From the NCBI RefSeq assembly GCF_000208865.1, contig NC_018392.1, positions 992,001 to 1,056,000 on the forward strand: 64,000 bases of DNA, read 5' to 3'. The DNA comes from Neospora caninum Liverpool. Taxonomy: Eukaryota; Apicomplexa; Conoidasida; Eucoccidiorida; Sarcocystidae. Positions within the stretch are counted from its first letter, which is position 1; each line of letters starts with the position of its first letter. A model generated the notes under the pieces. That model saw only the letters and a program-made list of their open reading frames with translations, did no database searches and was not told where the DNA came from. Shown here piece after piece: positions 1 to 10,525 of this stretch. Both the position numbers and the translations under genes were made by a program.

Positions 1-1019
1 CGAGAGCCTCCTGATGGGACTCCTCTCCGTTCAACCCTCTTGGTGCACAGACACTGCTCATGCCGCAAAATCGGCAGGTGTCAAACGGTTCCACGGAGCT
101 CGGTTCGAGAAGCATCTGCGGAAAAGAAGGCCGACGGGTTTGTCTTTTTCTAACGTCGGCTTCAGTGTGCAGGAGCACGGTGGCTGCCGCCCCCCCTAAC
201 AGATCGGCTGATATGCCTGGTAATAGGGCCTGACGGTTCTAACCCTTCATGCCCCCTGTGCCAACAGGATCACTGAGGACTTGTTCATTGAGCCTGTGAT
301 GTCACGAACACCGAAAAAGCGTTACAGCTCAGACACGAGAGCCGATGCCTCCGACGGCATCCCAAACACCACATATTTCCCTCCTTCCCGCTGACGTGAG
401 AGCCGAGCGTGCTGCGTCACAGCGTGTCCCAATCCGTTATTCGTTTCTCATTCCTCTGATTGAGCAAACAACGACGTGAACCTGTCGCTCCACTTGCTCC
501 TTGTATCTGCAGCGGTTCCTGCTGCACTTGCTTCATCTTCTAGTTCGCGGGCCTCTGGGCCATCCAACTGAACGAAGGCATTCCATACTTTCTACTGGTG
601 GACTCCTCAGATCAAGGCGAGCTATAGTTTATCTTGTCGAATGCCAACTCAATCAGTTATGTGAAAGCATGAACTCGATTACAGTCCTCCAGCCCTGTTC
701 GGTTTCTTTCCGTTTCGTATTGTCCTCCAAGCAGTGTCAGGCCCATCACTCTAATGTCGCTGCTCGGTCGTGGGCATTCGCTTTGTGTTACTTGTCTTGA
801 TTTGAGGAACGATAGCACGGCTACAGGTGTTCGGAACATTTTCGTGCCTTCTGCGAATGTTTCCTGCAATGCTGCACCTACCGCTTCTTTGAAAAAAGCA
901 CATCCCACCGCTACCTTCGGGTACGTTTCACGCCTGTGTACCGCCGGTGCCCGGACCGACTCAGCCGGTGTATCTCGTGATCATCAGTATAAGGCTTCTT
1001 CGTATGGGTGAAGGCTCTC
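1..1019. repeat. Unit A: upstream flank of a further array copy (gene off the left edge)
   Basis: This stretch has no open frame I trust. It is diverged but collinear with the upstream regions of the next two units. The text around 225-350 (a run reading gacggttct, then tcatg and cagg-like words) reappears around 9,190-9,300 and 18,845-18,960. The text around 540-640 reappears around 9,530-9,600 and 19,150-19,250. It therefore represents the 5' flank of a minus-strand gene copy lying left of the window, so the array has at least three units. Position 1,020 is a convenient unit boundary because the sequence starting there recurs at 10,658. Confidence 0.7.
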
Positions 1020-2415
1020 GAGTGTCGCTGGGGTCATTGCGGTGTTTCGTTACCTCTGTTTGTCGATCGGCAAAAGGCACAAAAGTTCTCCGGTGGAATG
1101 CCGATGTCGTTTAGGCCCCGCCTGTTGAACCACTACCTGTAGCTACTGCAGGCTGATGCGCTTTCTCACAGTGTACCCCCGATTGTAGCAGTGTGTCTAA
1201 TGAGCTGACTGATCGGAGGATCGGTAGCGTCGGGCGTGACCGTTCTAGTCATCGCGTAAGTTTCTGAATAGAGGAAGGAGGTCACTCACACTAGAATGAT
1301 CTACATGCAAATACCCCCAGTCCCAGTGGAATTGCCAATTTCTCGGCGTTACCCGAGGTTGACGACCTTGCCTAGTTCACCAGTTCTTGCCAGTCATTTT
1401 ATCCGTGATCAAGCCTCCTCCCACCAGGTGTCGGCTATGTATGGAACACCATCAGTCACACTCTGTTTCCCACCACGCTTCCATTTAAGAATTCAGAGCA
1501 TCGCCCCGTCAAGGGCATCCCTTAGGGAGGCAGCAGCGACGCAGCGATGCTGCTGCGTGAACCCCCTTACACCCATCCACTAAAGTTCCGTTCTGCCTTG
1601 TAAATAACGCCCGTCCTCCCCGTCCTTGTGTGCTCGCGCCGCCGCACTGTGTGCTTCTTCCTGCGCTTCACAACTTCGCCTTTCATTCCACCCTACACCC
1701 GCCTTCCCTCTGCTCGATTGACATCGGCATCTGCTTCTTCTAGGCGTGGTTATGCCCAACCCCTGCCAGAAACCAACGAGGCCACCTCCTACAAAGTCTT
1801 GACGGATCGCGAGGAAATTGGGACTCCACCATGCCTCGAACCAGTCGACGTGAGCCGTTCGGAGTCTTTCGCCACTCATCGCCGTGCGCCGAAAGTGGCT
1901 TCCAAGCGGCGACTTCGGCAGATCGCCGCAAGTAAAATGTGTGCGAAGACGGACATTGGAGATCCACTACTACAGCCGTGCCGGTAGAGGCTCCAGGCTG
2001 GGTCACAGTGTGGAGAATTATGAGCCATGTGCGTTTCCGCCCTCTCTTCATCATCGTGGAAGTCCACCACAGAGAAAGTTCTATCAACAAGCGCCACAGA
2101 ATCCATCCTACGCGAGGTCAGCTCAGGGTTCCTACCACCCAGTCTCGTGTGTTCGCAATCATGGATTCGCAACAAGTGGAGATGGCAGATTTCCCCAGTG
2201 TTTTTGCAGATATACCGGCTTTGCCAAAGAAAAGCTCGTCCCCCCGGTGACGGGACCTGTCAGATGCACCGCCGTGCCCGTTACAAAAAGCACATTCAGT
2301 GGGCCGCCGCCACCCACAGAATGTCTCGATTGGAGGTCTTTGTTTACTGGATCCAAGTTCTATTGTGCTCGGCACTCGAATCCGTCTACGAACTGAACCT
2401 ATCGCGTGCCTGCTT
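1020..2415. other. 3' flank of array gene 1, no gene seen
   Basis: Non-coding on present evidence. From about 1,560 onward it aligns with 11,100-11,990 (for example the words gatcgcgaggaaatt and ggactccaccatg near 1,806-1,832 and 11,434-11,462) with scattered substitutions and small gaps. The open frames here are not conserved between the two units, which argues against a gene. It probably holds the 3' untranslated region of the minus-strand gene ending at 2,416. Confidence 0.6.
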
Positions 2416-5400
2416 CTACTGCGTCTTGGGAGCTTCGGCCGTTTCCGGCTCTGTTTCCTGAGTCGGCGCTGAAGCTCCAGAGGCCCCCACGCCAGTGGCC
2501 TCCATGGCGGCTCGTATGTCTGGCGCATGGTCGTTACTGGGAAGAGGATCCCACCGGGAGTGTGGATTTTTAGCATTGGCCCTTCCTGTTTCGTAATATG
2601 ACTCACAAAAGGTCGTGAACAAATTGTTGCTGGCTTTTAATTCTGCGTTTCGGAGGTTCATGAGCAGCTTGCTCGCACGATCCAATCTCTCTTTCTTAGC
2701 AGGGTCCGACTCAGACGAGGCCGCCTCATCCAGCTTCAATTTATCGCGGGCTGCCGTGTATTCCTTCCACACCATGAACGCAGCTGCCTCTCCAAACAGC
2801 GCTACGGTACGGTCGTGCTGCCGCGTAGCCTCGTCTGCGTTGGGCGGCGGAACCCACCATTTATCCTCTGCATCTTTTATAACCAATTCGACTGTACCTT
2901 TCCACTGATTTAGACGATCTTTCAGAAGATGAACCGCATCAAGGGGGTCGGACATTGCCACTGGGTGTTCATCAGATAAGTTCGCACTTGCCTTGGACTC
3001 AGGAGAGCGTCCGCCTTGATGGGAGAATGATGGCAGCTGGATCTCCGGCAATGGTGGCAGCAGCCGATGTACTATTTGGTAACCTCGCAACCATTTATCC
3101 GCTGCTAGGAGCTTGACCATCGAGTCGCGAGAACTCGTGCTAGCTTCGACGAGGCTCCTAATAACTCCCTCGAAAGACGACTCTTCATTGGCCGACTCGA
3201 GTCCTGCGGTGTCAACTTGTGACGTGTCACCCCTGGAACCGCGCGCCACGCGAATCTCTGCTTTTCTCCGTTTCACCTCCATGTCGTGGAACTTGAATGC
3301 AACCTCCAACAAAATATCCAGTCTGTAGGTGGTTTCGGTCTCCAGCAAGACAGCCGTAGAGAGGCCATGGTAATATTTCGGTTCCACACATTCTTCCGAA
3401 AGCTTATGCTGGTAAGCACTGTCCAAAACCTGTTGTAGTCCAGGGGTACCCTCTAACCTCTTCCGCTTCTCCTCATATTGAGACAGCACGGACAGCAGTT
3501 TTGCTTTCAACTTCGCCGCAATGGCGTCGAAATCCACAGTTGGGGAAGGCGACGCCTTCGCTCCGGGGCCCCTCGGCAACTTTCCTGAGACCCCACCAGC
3601 CGCTCCACCATCCTGTTCTCTCCCGCCGTCAGCAGACCGAGCAGCAGGTTTTGAAGCCTTCTTGCCACCCTCTGCTCCCGCCCCTGTAGCCGCCCAATGT
3701 GTGCGATGCCTGGTTCTGCCGCGGGCCGGCGTTGTGTCCTCTTCAGGGACAGGTGCTGGAGGTTCCGACTCCGGCTGTTCCTCCTTCTGACCTTTCTTCT
3801 TCGGTTTCTTTTTGGACTTTGTCGAAGGCACCTTGGGCCGAGCTCCTGTTCGCTCTGCCTCCCTCTTTGCCGCCGCCTCATCAGTCGCCTCGTCAGCCCC
3901 AGCGACGGTCTTCTGCTCACCCGCCTCTTCAGCCCCCTCATCTTGTTCACTCTGCTGCCCTGGCGCTCCCGCCGTTCCCTCGGCGCCGGCCTGCGCGTCG
4001 CCGTCTCCCTGTTTGTCTACATGTTTTCCGTCTCCATCAGGGGCGTCTCCCCCCGGGACTGATCGCACTGTCGCCGCAGCTCCGGCTTCCGAGGCGCCAG
4101 CTGACGGCTCACCGTCTCCGCCTTTCGTCTGCCGTCCCTGCTTTCCACCAGTCTTTTTCTGCTTCCGTTTTCCCGCACCGCTCTTTTTCTGTTTGCTCTC
4201 GTCTTTCTCGGAGGCTGGCGCCGGAGGCTGGTCCTGATCGCCGTCGTCGGAACCGGTTGCAGTACCGTCCGCCCCATGCTGTCCGCCTTCGCCACTCCCA
4301 GTCTCCTCAAGTGACAATATGGGTGCACCACCTTTGCTGTCTCCTTCCATGCGTGTGTCTTCGTCTTTCGGTTTTTCAACATCTCGCTTCTCACTCTCCG
4401 TCGCCGTACTGGTCTGACTGGCAGCCTCCTCGCCTCCTCCATCGGTTCTCGTGGTTTGCTTATCCGCCCCTTTTTTGGCCGTCTTCTTCCTTCCTTTCTC
4501 CGCACTCGATCGTTCTGCTTCGCTGCTCACTCCTCGACTCCCACGTTGATCGCCTGCCTCCTTCCTCTTTCGATCTTCCTTCTCCTTCCTCTCCGTCTCC
4601 TTCCTCTCCGTCTCCTTCCTCTCCGTCTCCTTCCTCTCCCTCTCCTTCTTCTCTGCTTCCTCCTTCTTCTTCCCCTGTTGTTTCCTGTCCCCTCCTCCAC
4701 TCGACGATCCCGTCCCTTTCTTCCTCTTCTCATCGTCTTTGTCGTCGTCGCCCGGCCGTCGTCCGCCCCCGCCGGAACCTCCAATTGCCCCTCCACTCCC
4801 GCCCGTTTGCCCCGAATCCCCACCACGTCTTTCCACATCCTTCGACGATTCGCCTCCACCTCCTTTCTCAGACCCTGGACCGCTCCCGCCCTGACCTGTA
4901 CCCCGCTGCCGGGTCTTCCCCGCGCCGCCTAGCCCCGGTTTCCTCTCCCCTGCCGGCGTACTCGGTGCATGCCTTGACAGACCGTCTGTCCTCCACCCTC
5001 CTCGCCTGCCTCCCGCGGTCCGATCTATGCTTTGGAAACGGTTGGTGGGTCTCCTGCCAGGAAAGCCAGGCCCGCTGGGTTGGTTGCCTCGCTCGACTGA
5101 CGTCTGTCGACGCTGGCTCGAAGGTGCCCGGCCTTGCAACCCTCCTGCTCGATCTCGGCCATGCAGTATTTTTACCGAGACCGATCCCCTCGAGGATCTA
5201 CTCGGCGGCGGCTCCGATGTCGACCGCGAGGGACGCTGCAGGACCGCACTGTATGTCGGTCTGTTTCCCCAGTCTCCAGTCGCGCCGCCGTCTTGTGTTG
5301 CTGTCTCTTGTTCACCACGCTGTTGTGTCAAAAACGTGTCCCATGCCGAACTGGTGCTTATTGCCGACGAGAACGGATTCCATCCTCCTTCGGAGTCCTC

Positions 5401-6822
5401 CTCTCCTCGCAGGACAGACAGCGCCTCCTCCAGCGAAGAGTTGTCTTGTTCATCTTCTCCGCCGCTCGTGCCTATCTTGAAGAACGCGCTCCTGCTCTGC
5501 ACCCAATCGTCGTCTTCATCGCCTTCGGTCTGTTGCTCGGAATTACCTGATTCGAAAATTGTTCCTAGCCTCGATCCTGCCCCATACCAGGTGTTGAATC
5601 CAGAGACGAAGGAACGCCGGGGTGGGTGGGGAGGCGATTGCATGCTTGGCAGAGCGCTGGCGGCCCCGCCACTGGTCAACGTGGATTTAGCGTTTGACTG
5701 GTGCTCTGGAGTGAGAAAAGCATCGCCTGCTGCCTGGTGGCCAATGCCCCTAGGGCTCGCCTCATCGGGCCCCGCGGCACTACGGGGTGGTTTGGCTACG
5801 CGCTCTCCGACAGATGGCGCGTCCAGCGAGCTCGCCTCTTCCACTAGCACGCTGTAGGCCTCCGACATCAGCTGGAGTGCTCGCCGTACGCGTGCTGTAC
5901 TGTGGCGCGTATTTGGCAATAAAACCGACGCGCTGGCTGCAGCATTCATCACTTGGCTAGCTAACTGCCGAAGCGCCGCCGCCTCTCCCGATGCGGAGCC
6001 CGGTGGGAAACCTTCCCCCGCAAACTGGCCATTGGTGAGTGGCGTCGCGCCTGAGTGTCCACCGTGATGGTCTCCTGGCGGGTCACCCCCCCAGCCTCCC
6101 ACTCCCAAGACGTAGGAAGTCGTCCCTACTGCAGGCGCCCGTGCGCCTCCGGTTGTGGCTTCCCTCCCTTGGTCATTTTCACCCGAACTCGCCAACAGCC
6201 CGGCACTCACAGCTCCGCTCTCTCCTGGGGACTCGCAGAAAGAGCCCTTGATCTCTTCACTGGATTCTGTATCCTTCTGAGATTCACCGCTGCCGCCATT
6301 CCCATCCGCTGCCGCCAGACGGCGCGCATGTCGAGTTGCCGACGAAATTGAAACAGAGAGCGGGAAAATAGGCCTCCCCTCGTGTAGGCCAGAGGAGGCT
6401 GTTTCCGAACTCTGGCCAGCAAGTCGAGACGGCAAGATGCAGCGAAAAGCATATTTGGTGAGATAGATGCCCAAGCTGACGGTGATAAACACAGACAGCA
6501 GTCGAAGCCCGAGACGCCTGTCTGGAAGAATAGCGTGACGCCCGCCGAGTCTGGAAAGCGAGAGACCTCGACGACTCCGTCGAGCCGCCCCTGTCGGCGA
6601 TGGTTCGTGATCGCCGGCGTCGACGCCAGAGAGTTGGGAGGTGGAGGAGAATCGACGTCTGTCGGGACTGCCTGGTCGAGTGTGCACTGCTTCAGTCGCC
6701 TCTTCAGCCATGAGCTCCGTTCCTCGACGCGAGAGGTTCTTCTGCTGGGAAGACGTTGAGGACGCAAATGCGCCATACCCTTGTCGGGCCTCCACCGACG
6801 GAGCTGGCACCGGACCGCTCAT
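2416..6822 (-). CDS. Array gene 1: secreted/membrane TEXEL-motif protein, lineage-specific family
   Basis: Single-exon gene of 1,468 aa. I start at the ATG at 6,822 (A at -3); the frame stays open 30 bp further but only to a GTG, with a TAA behind it. Layout: disordered Ser/Arg-rich N-terminus 1-100; one hydrophobic segment ~104-126 acting as recessed signal or anchor; RRLAA at 167-171, matching the RRLxx export motif cleaved by the Golgi aspartyl protease ASP5 in Toxoplasma; a variable segment ~205-385; an acidic patch (GDEDDDW); a Gly/Arg/Lys/Glu-rich disordered centre with a five-residue KETER repeat at ~730-747; and a diverged, probably helical C-terminal domain from ~1,104. That domain keeps LLKD, WK, KWWxPP and ADEAxRQH shared with the paralogue. 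No known catalytic domain is recognised. By family knowledge, such a protein would be secreted into the parasitophorous vacuole or beyond; this is inference. The stop is TAG at 2,416-2,418. Confidence 0.85.
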   Translation of the reverse strand: MSGPVPAPSVEARQGYGAFASSTSSQQKNLSRRGTELMAEEATEAVHTRPGSPDRRRFSSTSQLSGVDAGDHEPSPTGAARRSRRGLSLSRLGGRHAILPDRRLGLRLLSVFITVSLGIYLTKYAFRCILPSRLAGQSSETASSGLHEGRPIFPLSVSISSATRHARRLAAADGNGGSGESQKDTESSEEIKGSFCESPGESGAVSAGLLASSGENDQGREATTGGARAPAVGTTSYVLGVGGWGGDPPGDHHGGHSGATPLTNGQFAGEGFPPGSASGEAAALRQLASQVMNAAASASVLLPNTRHSTARVRRALQLMSEAYSVLVEEASSLDAPSVGERVAKPPRSAAGPDEASPRGIGHQAAGDAFLTPEHQSNAKSTLTSGGAASALPSMQSPPHPPRRSFVSGFNTWYGAGSRLGTIFESGNSEQQTEGDEDDDWVQSRSAFFKIGTSGGEDEQDNSSLEEALSVLRGEEDSEGGWNPFSSAISTSSAWDTFLTQQRGEQETATQDGGATGDWGNRPTYSAVLQRPSRSTSEPPPSRSSRGSVSVKILHGRDRAGGLQGRAPSSQRRQTSVERGNQPSGPGFPGRRPTNRFQSIDRTAGGRRGGWRTDGLSRHAPSTPAGERKPGLGGAGKTRQRGTGQGGSGPGSEKGGGGESSKDVERRGGDSGQTGGSGGAIGGSGGGGRRPGDDDKDDEKRKKGTGSSSGGGDRKQQGKKKEEAEKKERERKETERKETERKETERKEKEDRKRKEAGDQRGSRGVSSEAERSSAEKGRKKTAKKGADKQTTRTDGGGEEAASQTSTATESEKRDVEKPKDEDTRMEGDSKGGAPILSLEETGSGEGGQHGADGTATGSDDGDQDQPPAPASEKDESKQKKSGAGKRKQKKTGGKQGRQTKGGDGEPSAGASEAGAAATVRSVPGGDAPDGDGKHVDKQGDGDAQAGAEGTAGAPGQQSEQDEGAEEAGEQKTVAGADEATDEAAAKREAERTGARPKVPSTKSKKKPKKKGQKEEQPESEPPAPVPEEDTTPARGRTRHRTHWAATGAGAEGGKKASKPAARSADGGREQDGGAAGGVSGKLPRGPGAKASPSPTVDFDAIAAKLKAKLLSVLSQYEEKRKRLEGTPGLQQVLDSAYQHKLSEECVEPKYYHGLSTAVLLETETTYRLDILLEVAFKFHDMEVKRRKAEIRVARGSRGDTSQVDTAGLESANEESSFEGVIRSLVEASTSSRDSMVKLLAADKWLRGYQIVHRLLPPLPEIQLPSFSHQGGRSPESKASANLSDEHPVAMSDPLDAVHLLKDRLNQWKGTVELVIKDAEDKWWVPPPNADEATRQHDRTVALFGEAAAFMVWKEYTAARDKLKLDEAASSESDPAKKERLDRASKLLMNLRNAELKASNNLFTTFCESYYETGRANAKNPHSRWDPLPSNDHAPDIRAAMEATGVGASGASAPTQETEPETAEAPKTQ
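4582..4646. repeat. 15-bp tandem repeat coding for KETER units (gene 1)
   Basis: About four copies of a 15-bp unit (ctccttcctctccgt on the plus strand) encode consecutive Lys-Glu-Thr-Glu-Arg blocks on the minus strand. Copy number is the same in the second gene at about 14,201-14,266. Confidence 0.85.
6310..6324 (-). other. Candidate TEXEL (RRLAA) in array gene 1
   Basis: Codons for R-R-L-A-A lie about 40 residues after the hydrophobic segment encoded near 6,445-6,513. That is the usual spacing and context of ASP5 sites in dense-granule proteins with recessed signal sequences. The motif is RRL followed by two small residues. Cleavage would release the long soluble part from its anchor. The identical motif lies at 15,920-15,934 in the paralogue. 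A chance match in an Arg-rich protein is possible. Confidence 0.6.
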
Positions 6823-7392
6823 CGTAGACTTGCCCAAGGAGATACGCGACACCGTAGATCCTTATATGTCACACTAGGAAGCTCACATCATCATTGGAAA
6901 TAAAAACTCTTTGGAGTCACAGAGTATATATATATATATGAGAGTTCGATCTACCCTCGCCACTCACAAGAATCGATTGAGGCGGAGCATCGAGGGTCCC
7001 CGGCGCACCCCCGCTGCAGGCCTGTGGGCAGATGGCGGAAAAGAGAGCCCGAAACACAAACGTCCCTCGCGAGTTTACAGACGCTACCATTCAAGACATG
7101 CTGAATCCAAGCAGCGAAATATTTTCAGCTGGTCTGATTAAGGTGACCGAGAGTAAACAGCCCACCAGTGTATCTCATCCTAGACTAGAGGCGGGCGCCG
7201 CACCGGCCTCGCGACTCCCCTTTGTAGTTGAGTGGGTTTACCCGAGCAACACTTGACAGGATTGACGGTGGCTTTTCGACGCCTCGCCGCCAACCCTGAG
7301 CATTAATTCTGACCCGAGACGAGAAATACCTGATAAGCAATTCGCTTACCAATTAAAATCCCACTGCCACACAAAAAAAAACGACGGCTGTA

Positions 7393-7402
7393 GCATGCAT
7401 GC
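7393..7402. promoter_or_regulatory. TGCATGC-type promoter word upstream of array gene 1
   Basis: The palindromic GCATGCATGC contains TGCATGC, a cis-element repeatedly found in Toxoplasma promoters. It lies about 570 bp upstream of the start codon and is preserved at the same relative place in unit C (17,001-17,010). Function is inferred from the known element, not shown. Confidence 0.45.
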
Positions 7403-10257
7403 CTCATCTGCGGCGGTGGCCGTGCCCCCGTCAGCAGCGCTGCTAGCCGGGGCTTCGTGGGGGTTGCGGAGGCGATCGAATTCGGGGAGCGGATTTCGAG
7501 GAACTGGCCGTGAGTCAAGTGGACCCATCGGGGTGTTGTCCTCTTAGACAGCATCCTTCAGACGAATGGAGAGTAGAAACAGAGCAGCATGGAGAACGGA
7601 TGGGTCAATCCGAGCACGATCAGAACCAGACGTGTTCGATTGCTTCCACCTCGAAACAATAACAGAATTCAGCCTTGCAACGTGTGCCTCCAGACCGGGG
7701 CGGACGGTTCTGTTGTGGAAAAACGCCGATGCCGAAACGGCGACTCGGCTGTTTCAGCCGGCGCTGAACCTGGCCTGCACTCTGGAGCATCGATCGTCGA
7801 AGCGTGCGAAGCGTGAGAGCAGCCCATCCGTCTGCGTGTATAATCCTGGGTCGTGTTAGTAGGAGTCATACCGCGTTTCGGACGAACCGACAGACGGAAC
7901 CTCGCTCGAGGCATCACAGAGCCGCTCCTTACATAACTGCCGTCTCACCGCCAGACACTCTTGGCAGGAGACCTACATCTTGTGCCGTCCTCTTTGTCTT
8001 CCTCTTAAATCTGGTGCAGCACATGCAGACATAGCTTCGTTGCAATGCGGCCGTTGACGGACCACCAGGCGTTATGTTAAAAAACGCTAGCTTCATCATT
8101 ACATTCCTTGAGTCCTGTGAAGTACCTCACACGAGAAGACGAAAGAGGCAGCTGTAGTTCCGCATTCAACCGCTTCTACGCCCTACGCCATCAGAGCGAG
8201 CTCGTGGTTGCGCCTCTGCTCAAAGTCTCGCTCTACCATTACACACGTCGGGGTTGAGAACATAGGAGTTCGGTCGAGTCAACGCTTTCTGCCAGGTCGC
8301 TTCACGTCGACCTTATAAGGGCAACACGTTAACACTCTGTCTCTAGGTTTCGTTTTATCGGTCGTCCGTGAGACTGGCCATTACGGTGGCGTGGCTGATA
8401 CGCACGAGGTTTTGGGTTCACACGCAAAATGAGTGTCATCCTCGGGGTGGTTGCTCCTTCCGACATTGGAGCGATGCTTATGTTTGGCCATGTGCTGGCG
8501 TGCAGCAGCTTCCTTGAAACGAAAACCAAAGAAGATTTCCCCATCTGGAAGCGCCTGTCACCATCATACAAATCTCGCGGCACGGTGAACCAATGAGCAT
8601 TGACAAAATGGTAAGTTGCGCTTCATCTGCTCCCACAGAAGCACGATGTGCGACGGCGCCACCTGGAGAGGCACTGGCAAGGCCACCAGGCCTTTGAACT
8701 CATGTTCTGCTTAACACGCGCCCTGTTCCCGTTTGAGTCAACGTATCCGAATACACTGGATTGTGTGCGAAGGACGGCTATTCAGCAGTGAGCTGATATC
8801 TGGAGCGCGGTTCGCTCCTGGCGTTCCGTGAAATGATAGCAGCGGGAAGAGGCTTTCAGTGCAGTCGCCAGAGCAAATACGGGCTGAAAAGTATGAACTG
8901 TTCTTTTGGGGGGGTGTTCTTTTTGAGAGGTGACTGTTCTTTTTGACAGGTGCAAGCAGGCACAGAGCTACGACGTGGGGTCCTCTCCCGCAACCCCTCC
9001 GTCTGTAGGCATCCTGATTCGGCCGCAACAGTGCCGGGCGGCGAAGGTTTTTTTCGAGCTCGGCACAAGTGGCTTACGCGCAAAAGGATTCGCTGCGTTC
9101 ATCTATTCCTACGCCCGGAGCGTTCAATTTGTCGGCGAAAAGCACTGTCCGTACCTCCTACAAATTTGTTGCCATCCCTCGCATCGAGACCCAACTGTTC
9201 TACCCCGTCATGTGCCTGAGGGGACAGTCTCACCGAGGACATGAGGACATGGTCACCGTGCCTGTGAAGCCTGGAAGCGCCAAAAGCCTATACAGCTCAA
9301 AAACGAGCTGTGGTACCTCCGAGGGCAACACCATAATCTCGTGCGGCCTCCTGAAGAATGATGTGCGACCCGAGACTACATCGCCACAGCGTGTATGTTT
9401 GCGTAGAGCGTTTCTCAATCTTCCAATTGACAACGACATCCTGCGACGCCACTCGAGCCTCAAATCTGCAATGTCCCTGGCATAGGTAAAACTGAACCAA
9501 ATGTATCGCGAGCCTCCAGCTGACCTAGGTGACCGGAGGCGTTCCACCCTCTCTGGTGGTGGGAACTCGGTAGATGAGCCCATCTGTATCTTATCCGTAC
9601 TGAGGCCAGCACGAAAGTTGTAAGGTCTGGTCCTGCACGCTTTCATCTTCAGGTGTCATGCTGCGACTTCTTTCCGACTTTCTAGTCGACCTGCTTCTCG
9701 TTCACACTGGCAGGCAGCATCCGCTGATATTTTGAGGCTACTCGGAAAGCAAGACGCGGGACGAAAACAAGTATTCTTCTTTGCCAACCGGGTGTTCCAT
9801 GATGCCTCGCATGAGGTCGCTGCATTATCCCTGTTGGGATCGAGTAACGCCATTTCCGACTTCTGCAGTACCTTTCGTGTGCATGTCGTCAGTCTCTACG
9901 TGACGACTGCTGTACAGTGCGATTGGGAGCGTCGTCTTGGAGGTTTCTCAGCTGACGACCTTCGCGTAGAACATGCAGTGACGGGGGCGCATACGACTCG
10001 AGACATTTGCAGTGCTCATCACGAAGATCCCACATTGGTGATGAAGACTTGTAGTGGGCGTGGTCGTGAGGAGGCGTCTCACGCCCTTGTCCCCCGCATG
10101 CTCTTCCCTGTGTATCGGTCCTCACGCCTACCACGTTGCTCTCCGTTGCTGGCCTTTAACTCCGGCTTTCGATGCCCCCTAGCTGCATTTCCTGCTTCAA
10201 AAATCCCAAGCATGCGCACAGCTGCCCGAATCTATTTTTCGGCCTGCTGCGGAAGGG

Positions 10258-10525
10258 TCGGAATACGCCCAAGAGGAAGAAAGTGTCGGGTCACTACTAT
10301 GGAAGAAAGAGTCTTGATAATCCTAAGAGGAAGAAAGTGTCGGGTCACTACTATGGAAGAAAGAGTCTTGATAATCCTAAGAGGAAGAAAGGGTCGGGAT
10401 ACTACCAAGACGAAGAAAGGGTCGGAATACCACTAAGAGGAAGAAAGGGTCGAGACGCTACTAAGACGAAGAAAGAGTCTTGATAATCCACAGAGGAAGA
10501 AAGGGCCGGGATACTGCTATGAGGA
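10258..10525. repeat. Minisatellite, 54-bp period built of ~27-bp half-units
   Basis: Repeats of the pattern gaagaaagNgtcNgg... run across this interval. Two copies of a 54-bp unit starting at 10,283 and 10,337 are essentially identical. The rest is made of degenerate ~27-bp half-units ending near 10,525. The array is absent from the matching part of unit C and from unit A, so it arose or expanded after the unit duplication. It stays open in one frame by virtue of its period, but I see no reason to call it coding. Confidence 0.9.

Noticed and set aside
3699..5480. 593-codon plus-strand frame opposite array gene 1 (also 13,318-15,099 opposite gene 2)
   Set aside because: It is the antisense shadow of the Lys/Glu/Gly-rich centre, giving Pro/Ser/Leu-rich nonsense. 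It begins and ends inside the near-identical block, so its conservation is not independent evidence.
6823..6852. Upstream extension of array gene 1 by ten codons (same in gene 2 at 16,433-16,462)
   Set aside because: The extension begins with GTG. The first ATG at 6,822 has a good context and is the ordinary choice in a eukaryote.
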